A stretch of DNA of 64,000 nucleotides from positions 1,612,001-1,676,000 of the forward strand of contig OZ023275.1 in assembly GCA_964007475.1 (NCBI GenBank). The letters run 5' to 3'. Both the position numbers and the translations under genes were made by a program. Of the stretch, positions 51,654-60,325 are shown piece by piece; positions within the stretch are counted from its first letter, which is position 1, and the number at the start of each line of letters is the position of its first letter. This DNA comes from Hybos culiciformis. Its lineage: Eukaryota; Arthropoda; Insecta; Diptera; Hybotidae. The notes under the pieces were generated by a model. It saw only the letters and a program-made list of their open reading frames with translations. It did not search any database and was not told where the DNA came from.

Positions 51654-52444
51654 CTAGAAGAAATTCTTGAATATCATTCGATATTTCATGAAAAATATCA
51701 TTGGGAATAATAAAGGTTTCTGAAATAATTATAGATAAAAATCGAAATTTTGGAATAGTGACTAATGTGAATAGTCAATTCCCAACATCTTTGCTGAAAT
51801 TGACGATATTTTTCTATTTTTTGCATATTAAATTTATTTGAATTTAAAAAATTTAATAAATTCTCGTTGAACATTTCAAGATGCCCTGTCAATAAGTGCG
51901 CCAAACTACATTGCTGAATTATTTTTAATCGTACCATCATATCGCTTACAAATGTTATAATAACTTCAACATTAGAATAATGCAGATAAAAAATATAAAC
52001 ATTAGTAGAATAAATAATCGTTAATGTGATCATCATTAAAAATATAAATCTTCTTATACTTTTACGATATTTTTGTATAATTTTTGTATAATTATAATTG
52101 TCCCGCAAAAAAAAAAATGTTCGTTTTCAATCATTTTTTTTTTGATAATTTCTAGATGTCCATATTTAAAAAATGATTCAATTGTAATTGCAATTGAACC
52201 GGCAGTAGTTGAAATTAATTGCGTATAAATTAAAAAGTTTTGCAAACAAAAACATGAAGTTGTGCTCAAAAATATTTTAAGCAATTTATATCTAAAATGA
52301 TAAATAAATCAAAAGCAATATAAATTGAAAAATAAATATTTTTGTTTTTCCATTTTTGTTTTTAAAATTAAATGGTTGAAATGCAAATAATGAATAAAAC
52401 TTATTTAGAAATTTGTATTGATCCAATAGTGATGAATGCGACAT
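51654..52444 (-). pseudogene. First exon A' of decayed Gr copy
   Basis: It starts MSHSSLLDQYKFLNKFYSLF, nearly the same as intact exon A, then hits TAG at codon 51 (52292-52294) where sequence has been deleted. Further frameshifts lie near the poly-T tract at about 52110-52120 and near 51730. The fragment frames that begin at non-ATG codons are pieces of this exon, not genes. The G-GTAAAA donor is kept. Confidence 0.85.
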
Positions 52445-52474
52445 ATTTGATACTAGTTAATTTAATTTGAAACT

Positions 52475-52517
52475 ACTGACTATATATAGTTATTGCAATC
52501 CAAGTAAAATTATTATA
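52475..52517 (-). promoter_or_regulatory. Candidate core promoter of exon A'
   Basis: On the minus strand TATAATAA is followed by the arthropod initiator TCAGT (52475-52479), about 33 bases before the ATG. Compared with the intact copy two extra bases (TA) lie between them. Confidence 0.35.
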
Positions 52518-53323
52518 ATGGGCTTGTAAACCTTTTCCTCAATTGTATTATAATTTTTTATTTTCTAAATTATTTTATTAAGAAATATTAAATAAAAATA
52601 ACCTGCAAAATAATAAAGTTTTATGTTTAGAAAAGAAATCTATCTTAATAATAATTTTAATAAATTCTTTAATATCCTTATTTTTAATTTTACCATATTT
52701 AGTTTAATAGTATTTAATAGTTAGGATTTCAGTTTCACAAAATTTCATAAAAACAGAATAATATAAGGATTCAAGACCATGCACAGTTACATTATGTATA
52801 TATTCACTTTTTGATTAATTAAATACATTAATAAATAATAAATTTAATTGAAAAGCGATAAAAACAATGAAATTTCTTAAGTAATAAGCTAAAAAAAACA
52901 CTTAATAAAGAAAAAAAATAAACAAACAAAAAAGAATAAATATTAATGTATGTTTTTTAAACAAACAATAAAATAGAAATAAAATAATTTATTGAAGTGT
53001 TTTAGAAATTATGTTTAAAAATTAGTATCGTCATTGAATCAGACACAATTAGTACTTTTTTTTGTCAATAAAGTAAAGTATTACACAGAAAAAAATTTGC
53101 TCGTACTCATTACGTCAAAAAAGTTCGTTAATGACATTCTCGTTAAGATAACGAAAAATAATGAATAATTACGTTTTTGTAACGTAAATTTCGTTTATTT
53201 TCTTATTACGAACATTTTTTTCATTTTTAGTACTCGTTAAAAAAGTTCGTTATCGTTAAATACGGGAAACAAAAATTTCAATCCACACAGAACTTATATT
53301 TTCCATTTTACACATTGCCGTAA

Positions 53324-53396
53324 ATGTAGTTCATAGCTCAGTGGCAGAGTTGATGGATTGCAATGTTTAGGACAGTGGTTCGAAGCCACAAGCGGA
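53324..53396 (+). repeat. tRNA-like segment inside the TIR element
   Basis: A-box TAGCTCAGTGG (53334-53344) and B-box GGTTCGAAGCC (53377-53387) are about tRNA-spaced, and the T arm (GTGG-loop-CCAC) is perfect. The acceptor ends pair poorly, so a working tRNA is unlikely. Because an A-rich tail follows at once, the pair resembles a tRNA-derived SINE that landed in, or was captured by, the TIR element. Confidence 0.6.
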
Positions 53397-53398
53397 CA

Positions 53399-53627
53399 TA
53401 AAAAAAATTATTAAAAAAAAATTAAATAAAAAAATTTAAAAAATAAATAAAAAAAATAGAAACAGAAATAAAAAAATAAATAAAATAAAAAAAAATAAAT
53501 AAAAAAAAAAATAAATAAAAAAAAATAAAAATAAAAAAAAAATAAAAAAAAATTAAAAAAAATAAAAAACAAAAAAAAAAAATAAAAAAAAAATAAATAA
53601 AAAATTATAAATAAATAAAAAAAAAAA
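53399..53627. repeat. A-rich tract (SINE-tail-like)
   Basis: About 230 bases made almost only of A with scattered single T (AAATAAAT-type units). It directly follows the tRNA-like segment. Confidence 0.8.
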
Positions 53628-53965
53628 TTTAGTCTAGTAAATTTTTTCTTTCGTATTTGCGGTGTTTTTGCTGAAGAATTTGAAAGGTTTTTGGTTTTGG
53701 GGTATAACGAACTTTTTTAACGAACTACGAGCTTTTTTCAACGAAATGTTCGTTGTAGCCAAAATAACGAATTTTTCGTTGATTTTAACGAATTATTTAG
53801 TTATTAGTACGAGCAAATTTTTTTCTGTGTAGAAAATACTTTTGACAGAAATTTATATGGTAAGGAAATTTAACGCTATGACATACTAAGATAAACTTAA
53901 AATTTCTGCCTGAAATTTGAAATATGCAGAAACTTATGGCACATTTGCCATCACAATCATTAAAT

Positions 53966-56189
53966 TTTTATTACAATCTCTGTAATTTTATACTTTTAAT
54001 AAAAAAATACAAACAGCGATGAAAAAATATAACAACATGCTTAAATATATATATATATATTTTTTATGCTTTAAGGAAAACTTTATCTACCTTGGTATGT
54101 TGTGTGTATATATATAAGAAATGTAATAATATGCAATGTTTTTTTTTAATAATACATACCTACATAACTATTATATAGTTTTTTCTTATATATACAAAAA
54201 TTATGTTCAACTCAAAAAGATACTTTTCATGTCAAAAATAACTTCTTTTTTTTATGATTATCTTTAAATTTTTGAATATGTTTTTACCACATTACCAAAA
54301 AGGAAACCACATAAAGTGTTATTATGGCAGATTTATAACAATTTTATTTTTAAATGGTCTTTTATTTTTTTTTTATTTTTTTTTTTTTTTGGTTTTTCTG
54401 TTTGATGTGGAAAAATGCAGAATGAACATAACTTTAATAAAAAAAAAAAAAACAACAAAAAAAAAAGTAATCATATTTTGAATAAGAATAATAACCCAAA
54501 TTTCTCAGATAAACGAATGTGGAAATGCTGTAGAAAAACAGGATAAAATGCCATAAAAGAGCAAAAAAAAAAAAAAAACAAAAAAATAACTGACCAACTT
54601 AATTTTTTACACGTGTTTATAAAGTAAAAGCTAAAAAAAAAAAAAATACATAATATTATATTTTGATATGTTAAAAAATAAAGGTAAATTTATTAGGTAA
54701 AATTTAATTTTATCTGATTTTTTTTTCTTGTACACTGTGTTTATCTTTGTCAGATATGTGGGATTAGAGAATTTTAATTAATCTGTTGAATTTTTGTTCA
54801 ACTTCTTCAAAATAATTATTATTTAGTTACTTACTTATATACAAAAAATTAATATTATTATTTTAAATCAAATTTTTATTCAATAATTGTGACCTTCTTA
54901 TGTTGCAGCATGAAAGTTTGATATTCAAGACTATATTTTTTCAAAAATTTATTTTCTTATAAAATGTTAATTTTTTTCTTTATTATGTACAATGGTAAAT
55001 AGTTTATAATTGTACATACATATGTTTTTGAAAATATATTTTTATTGATTTTTCTATTCGTTGTATGCACTTTAGTTTATCAATGTTAACAAACGAAGTA
55101 AATATTTTTCTAACCCAATTTTTTTTTTACAAGATGGATTATATTTGCATTTAAATTTAAAGTATCTAATACATAAAAAATTATAATGTTTATATATTCT
55201 TCAATATAGCTAGGGAATTTTTAATATTGAATATCAAAATTTACACATGATCCAAAAATTTATTGAAAAAACTAAAACTAATGTTGAACTTATCGTATAC
55301 ATAATTTTTTGGCACTTTTATCAATTCCCAAATATCTTGAAATATCGCTTCAAAATTTAGTATTAAAATTATTTTTGAAGATGTAGTTTTGGTTCAGATA
55401 AGTATTATGAAAAATGTAAATATTATTTTTATTTATTTTAATTTCATGTTTATATTATGCCTATGATGCCTTATTTCAGAATTATGTATTACTTTTAAAC
55501 AGAAAATAATATTTCATAAATTTTGGTATTTTTAATATAGAGAGAAGAATATTATTGACCTTTTTTTCTTCGAAATTTTATAATTAAAATAGTTTTAACT
55601 TTAACCATATATTATTTTATTCAATTTAATAAATAATTACTTTTACAATAATGCAAATATTAAATAATTTTTAATTGAAATAATACCTGTTATATATTGT
55701 GTACTTTTATTAGTAAATTTATCAAAGAGATTGTATATACAATACAACACATAAATAATGTATATATATTTCAATTTTTTTTTAAAAGTAACAATTAATT
55801 GAAAAATGCTTGAAATAATATTAAATTACATAATAATACAATAAAAATTGAACTCGAAATTTGTTATATGTCTTAATTATTTCAATGATTTAAGTTACCA
55901 CATTTTGTTTTCAATTTATAACATTGAATATTATTGTTTCTCCCTATATAAATAAACATTACAAATTCTATTTTTTACCAATATTAAAATGAAAATAAAA
56001 CGAATTCCGTTAATTATATTATTAATTTTTTTATTAAAATTTTTAAAATGTTGGAATTTTTATTACATTTAAATTTTTGACATATAGTGTTATTATGTTT
56101 TGTTATTTTTCTTTTATATAGTATTCGATTTAAGTTGATTAACGATTGTATGGTTATGTATACCTCTTACTATACGAAAGTATAAGTAT
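53966..56189. other. Spacer between the two Gr copies
   Basis: AT-rich DNA not shared by either duplicate. A 75-codon frame at 54254-54481 is made of poly-T and poly-A runs and is not credible. Confidence 0.5.
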
Positions 56190-56651
56190 CACTTTGTGTG
56201 ATACTTATATTATACTTTTCACCCTATAATTCCTTTCAGAAATTTTATATTGAATTTGTATTTAGATATATATATATATAATTGAATGTATATTATGGTA
56301 CACAAAACAATTATGAATTAGTTAGATTAAATAATATCTAACTCGTATAAAGCTGTTTTCAAACGCTTTCAATTGAGATCCCAATAATTTTAGACTATGT
56401 AGATTTGACATATAAAATTTGTTTATAATGCAAGCCTTTTTCATTTGTTTCATTTTAAGTACTGGGAATAATAAAATTATCAAAATTTAAAAGATTTAAA
56501 AAATAAAATATAATCACAATGTTTGATATGATTATCTCGAATTTGAAATAGCGACACTGGAACAAAATTCTATACATCAAATCACGAAAAAAAATAAATT
56601 AAGTCATTAGTTAAAGATTTATTTTTATATTTTATTTTAATTTAATTATTC

Positions 56652-56723
56652 TTATAACTGTTGAAATCTTGTGGGTCTAAACTGTATTAGAATAAAAATA
56701 TAGCTTGATACTGCAGTCAGAAC
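56652..56723 (-). CDS. Gr shared exon 4 (TM7)
   Basis: A TTTTTTTCTAG acceptor precedes 24 codons, VLTAVSSYIFILIQFRPTRF then QQL and stop. It carries the TYhhhhhQF-type Gr signature (here SYIFILIQF). It is too short for an ordinary open-frame search and was found by splice sites plus motif. Confidence 0.85.
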   Translation of the reverse strand, partial: VLTAVSSYIFILIQFRPTRFQQL

Positions 56724-58496
56724 CTAGAAAAAAATTATATTGTGTTAATAAAATTTTCTTGCATGCTGAAAAATAATTTTTAATTTATTAAGTAATATTA
56801 ATTTTCATTTCCCAGATTCTTATTATTTGAGTACTTCCTGATGAAATATTCAAATCGTAGAATTAATTTTAATAATGTTAAACTTATAAATGGTATATTA
56901 TAAAAATAATCTCGAAAAGCAAAAAAAAAATTAATTAAATAATCCATTAGAAATTTCAACAATTTCTCTTGGTACCTACATTACCAAAAGAGCTTAAATT
57001 AATGTCCAAAAAATCTCCACATGAAAATCTCACTTTCTGATGAAGTAATTGCATTGAATATTGTTGAATTAATGAATGAAATTTTTTATTAAAATGTCTC
57101 AATTGAACTCCATGAATAATCCGTTTTGTTTTTTCATACTAGAATATATTAAATTACATACATATATACATTTTAAATAAAAGTATTTATAAATTCATAA
57201 TGATTATATGTAATTTGTTGTTCTAAGCTTTAATTATAAACTTTGATTAAATTTCAATTTTAAAAAATGTTGGATAAAATTATTAATAAACTTACTTCAT
57301 TAATGCAGCAATGACAATAATAAGAAAGAAAGAACAACATTTTTATATTACCAATAGTGTATAATAACAGGACTGTAAGAAATTTAATAAAGTATTAGTA
57401 TTTAGTATACATAATTGGACAAAAATAATATTTTATAAAATTCTAATCGATTATTTATTATAAAATCAGCTTCCGTTCTCAATATTCATACTTATAAAAT
57501 TTTTTTGTTCTTATCATGTCGTAATAATTACAATCTTTGTTTAAAATATTTTAAATAAAAATGAATAAAACTAAAATAACAAAATTATAATTCCTATTTT
57601 CTTATCAAAATTTAATTAAATCTATATGTTATTTATATACATAATATATATTATAAATATATACCCATTAATCTCAAAACATTTGTATTTAGGTCCTTCA
57701 TATTCGTATCAATTTCGAAGCAATCATTTGACAATAGAAGTATATAATAACAGTAAAGAATCGGTATAGAATATTTAAAATAATTATTAATTGAATTTAT
57801 TACTTCAAAAATTCTTATATTTAATAATCTATTTTGGTTCACCACTTTTAATTCATGGTCAAAATTCTTTGATATATTTTTATGGACTTTTTCAAATATT
57901 ACAGTCAGATTTGTATTAATAGTTTCAAAAATAATAACAAATGGTTGAATTATGTAACAATATTGAATTATTTTAATTTCAAGCGCTAAACATGAATACA
58001 AGGTTGCAAATATGTGTACAAATTTTGATTCAGGTAAATTTGAGAAATAAATAAAACTTGTTATATAAGTTACAAATAAAGTAACGAAAAATATTAAATC
58101 AGATTTTATGAATTTTCTTTTATATTTCGGTAATATTTTGGGTATAAATAATTGTTCTTGAATTTCTCTTATTTCCGATGAAATATTATTTATTAAAATT
58201 AATCTTTTTAAAAATGATTCAACTTCAATTATAAAATGTACAAATATTATTGACATGCATGTAATTAATTCCATGAAGTTAGCGAATCCCATATTTGAAT
58301 TATTAATTGGATTATAAGTAGTACGTTCTAATGTAGCAAAATAATTATAAATAATAAATAATATTATTAAAAAAAATTGAAAACTATAGCATATTGTTAT
58401 TTTGAATTGAGAATAATTTTTATTTAAATTAAGAATAAATGGTTCAAAGCCGAAAAATGAAAATAAAACTTTGAATATTTTATAATCCGTGAACAT
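56652..58496 (-). CDS. Gustatory receptor, isoform B (4 exons)
   Basis: Insect Gr family (7tm_7): a seven-helix, inverted-topology ligand-gated cation channel of sensory neurons. Exons: 57665-58496 (832 bp), 57296-57372 (77), 56980-57138 (159), 56652-56723 (72), giving 379 aa. Intron phases are 1, 0, 0 with GT-AG ends. Hydrophobic segments lie at about residues 34-54, 69-92, 132-150, 158-190 and 240-262, TM6 in exon 2, and TM7 in exon 4 with SYIFILIQF, the family's C-terminal signature. The start is the ATG of MFTDYK; upstream codons in frame have no ATG. Length fits the family. Ligand unknown, and I cannot name an orthologue. An odorant receptor is less likely given the TM7 motif. AATAAA hexamers follow the stop. 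Confidence 0.85.
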
Positions 58497-59570
58497 TCTT
58501 GAACTTCTTCCACTATTCCGATATAACTGAATAAAAAAATTATATTTAATCAAACTTTTCAAACATTTACCAACTAAATTATAAATAAAATATTATGTAT
58601 TGTATAATTCAAAGAAAGTAATGACATTATCACTACCAAATTGACAAAATTAATTTAAAATTTAACACTTTAATTTTGAATAACGTTTTTTAATATAACG
58701 TAAAATATGAATGTAATGATTAACATCATAGTTTAAATAAATTATATGAATATTTTTTTATGTAATGACGTTACCTGGAAAAAATCCTTCCATTTGATCC
58801 GATATTTCATGAAAAATATCATTGGGAAGGATAAAAATTTCTGATATAATTATTGATAACATCGAAATTCGGTTATAGTGACTAATGTGTATTGTCAATT
58901 CCCAACATCTTTGCTGAAATTGACGATATTTTTCTATTTTTTGAATATTAAATTTATTTGAATTTAAAAAATTTAATAAATTCTTGTTAAACATTTCAAG
59001 CTGCCCTGTCAATAAGTGCGCCAAAGCACATTGCTGAATCATTTTTAATCGTACTGTCATATCGCTTACAAATGTTATTATAACTTTAACCGTAGAATAT
59101 TGCAGATAAAAAACATAGACATTTGTAAAATAAATAATCGTTATTGTGATCATCACTAAAAATATAAATCTTCTTATACTTTTACGATATTTTTGTATGA
59201 CATTGTCATTATAATTGTCGCGCGCAAAAAAAAATTCGTTTTCAATAAATTCTCTTTTGATAATTTCTAAATGTCCATATTTGAAAACTGATTCAATTAA
59301 AATTGCAATTGCAGAACCAGTAGTTGAAATTAATTGTAAATAAATTAAAAAGCTATGCAAATAAAAAGTTGAAGATGAGTTAAAAGATCTTTGACGAAAA
59401 TTATACCTAAAAGGTAAAATTATTAATAAATAAATCAAAAGCAATATAAATTGAATAATAAAAATATTTTTGTTTCGATTTTTGTTTTTAAAATTAAATG
59501 GTTGAAATGCAAATAATGAATAAAACTTATCAAGAAATTTGTACTGATCCAATAGTGATGAATGCGACAT
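56652..59570 (-). CDS. Gustatory receptor, isoform A (alternative first exon)
   Basis: A second receptor is predicted from exon A (58775-59570, 796 bp) joined to the shared exons 57296-57372, 56980-57138 and 56652-56723, giving 367 aa. Exon A ends CCA-G before GTAACG, phase +1, the same as exon B, so the join keeps frame. No C-terminal exons of its own lie between exon A and exon B. Exon A and exon B are clearly related at their starts (YKFLDKFYSLFAFQPF against YKIFKVLFSFFGFEPF) but otherwise diverged. The layout matches known alternative-first-exon Gr loci such as Drosophila Gr39a. If such splicing does not occur, exon A is an orphan with no TM6-TM7. The splice itself is inferred, not observed. 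Confidence 0.65.
56980..57138 (-). CDS. Gr shared exon 3
   Basis: 53 codons, phase 0 at both ends, encoding the intracellular loop before TM7. It starts YEKTKRIIHG, continues with the conserved-type LLHQKVRFSCGDF, and ends INLSSFGN before the GTAGGTACC donor. It is identical to the exon in the decayed copy. Confidence 0.85.
57296..57372 (-). CDS. Gr shared exon 2 (TM6)
   Basis: A TTTCTTACAG acceptor and GTAAGT donor enclose 77 bp. The first two bases complete a Val codon with the last G of exon A or exon B. It encodes LLLYTIGNIKMLFFLSYYCH followed by CCINE. Confidence 0.85.
57665..58496 (-). CDS. Gr first exon B
   Basis: 277 codons plus one base. It encodes the N-terminus through TM5 (SIPILYCYYILLLSNDCF). 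The donor is ATGG-GTATAT. About 30 bases before the ATG the strand reads TTTTTTTATTCAG (boundary at about 58526), which could be a splice acceptor for an upstream non-coding exon, or a TTCAGT initiator. Confidence 0.85.
58775..59570 (-). CDS. Gr first exon A
   Basis: 265 codons plus one base, starting MSHSSLLDQYKF. Hydrophobic segments lie at about residues 35-53, 69-95, 132-155, 160-190 and a fifth around 225-245. Residues after the CCAG-GTAACG donor in the open frame are intron read-through and not part of the protein. If exon A were spliced to the acceptor-like site before exon B, the frame would stop after four codons (V-I-S-E-stop), so that join would be unproductive. Confidence 0.85.
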
Positions 59571-59600
59571 ATTTGATACTAGTTAATTTAATTTGAAACT

Positions 59601-59641
59601 ACTGACTATATAGTTATTGCAATCCAAATAAAATTATTATA
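59601..59641 (-). promoter_or_regulatory. Candidate core promoter of exon A
   Basis: On the minus strand TATAATAA (59634-59641) is followed about 30 bases later by TCAGT (59601-59605), the arthropod initiator. The ATG is about 32 bases further on. Both elements are kept in the other copy with 2 bp more spacing. TATA-like words are common in AT-rich DNA, so the paired spacing is the only real support. Confidence 0.4.
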
Positions 59642-60325
59642 ATGGGCTTGTAAACCTTTTCCTCAATTGTATTATAAATTTTTATTTTCTAATTATTTTA
59701 TTATTAAACAAAAACAAACTTAAAATAATAATGTTTAATGTTAAGAAAAGAAATCCAACTTAATCAATTTTAATAGATTCTTTAATACCCTTAATTTTAG
59801 TTTTACCGTTGAGCTTAGTAGTATTTAATAATTAATAGTTCTTCAATTTTACAAAATTAAGCAATTGACAAAAACAGAATAATATAAGGAATTAAGACCC
59901 TGTACAGTTAGATTTGTATACGCTTTTTAATTAATCAAATATATTAATGAATAATAAATGTAATTGAAAAGCGATAAAAATAATGAAATTTCTGAAGTAA
60001 TAAGCTACTTATATAAAACACTTAATAAAGAAAAAAATAATCATATAAAAGATAAAAATTTAAAAAAAATTTAATGGAATTAATACAAATAACATATTTA
60101 AAGAAACAATAAACTGTATATAAAATATTTATTGAAGTGTTTTAGAAATCATGTTTAAAAATAGTATCGTCATTGAATCAGACACAATTAGTACTTTTTT
60201 GTCAATAAAGTAAAGTATTACAAAATACTTTTGACATAATTTTATATGTTATGAAAATTTAATGTAAAGATATAATACGATGATTTCAAATTTTCTCCCT
60301 GGCGCATTTTCCATCACATTGATCA

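Larger units (their letters stand above)
49425..52444 (-). pseudogene. Gustatory receptor locus, decayed tandem copy
   Basis: A Gr locus with the same five-exon plan as 56652-59570: first exons A' (51654-52444) and B' (50618-51334), then shared exons at 50028-50104, 49713-49871 and 49425-49481. Every GT and AG splice site and the phases are kept. A' is ruined by a stop at codon 51 and further frameshifts. B' carries one 1-bp deletion near 51040 and a net 114-bp in-frame deletion. The second shared exon is identical to its counterpart in the other copy, whereas the final exon has diverged and puts Arg into TM7. Neither N-terminal exon can make a full receptor as read. The defects could be checked against reads, but there are too many in A' to be errors. 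Confidence 0.8.
53084..53829. mobile_element. TA-flanked TIR element, 746 bp, with tRNA-like cargo
   Basis: Both ends read CACAGAAAAAAATTTGCTCG (24 bp in total are perfect inverted repeats) and TA flanks each side. The other Gr copy keeps the empty site AAAGTATTACAAAATACTT at about 60212-60230, so the boundaries are exact and the target duplication is TA, as in Tc1/mariner-like elements. The subterminal zones carry many TTCGTTA motifs in both orientations. The interior contains a tRNA-like segment followed by about 230 bp of A-rich sequence. There is no transposase frame, so it is non-autonomous. Confidence 0.88.
48961..53965 (-). repeat. Tandem segmental duplication, copy 1 (decayed)
   Basis: The whole Gr locus with its flanks is duplicated here and at about 56190-60325, in the same orientation. 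The left edges share GTGATACTTATATTATA and ATTGAATTTGTATTTAGATA; the right edges share AGTCAGTAGTTTCAAATT-type 5' flanks and GTCAATAAAGTAAAGTATTA. Copy 1 is longer because of two insertions (746 bp and about 230 bp) that copy 2 lacks. About 2.2 kb of apparently unrelated DNA separates the copies. Confidence 0.85.
56190..60325 (-). repeat. Tandem segmental duplication, copy 2 (intact)
   Basis: Partner of the duplication at about 48961-53965, same orientation. It contains the intact Gr locus and lacks both insertions found in copy 1. Both edges are estimated from where similarity fades. Confidence 0.85.

Noticed and set aside
51698..52284. Two overlapping frames taken as small genes
   Set aside because: They are frameshifted pieces of exon A', recognised by colinearity with intact exon A.
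53324..53396. Functional tRNA gene
   Set aside because: Acceptor ends do not pair and the segment is followed by an A-rich tail inside a transposon; better read as SINE-like.
58497..58562. N-terminal extension of exon B beginning MKSLIKYN
   Set aside because: The frame begins at TTG; the first ATG is at 58496 and matches the start of exon A in alignment.
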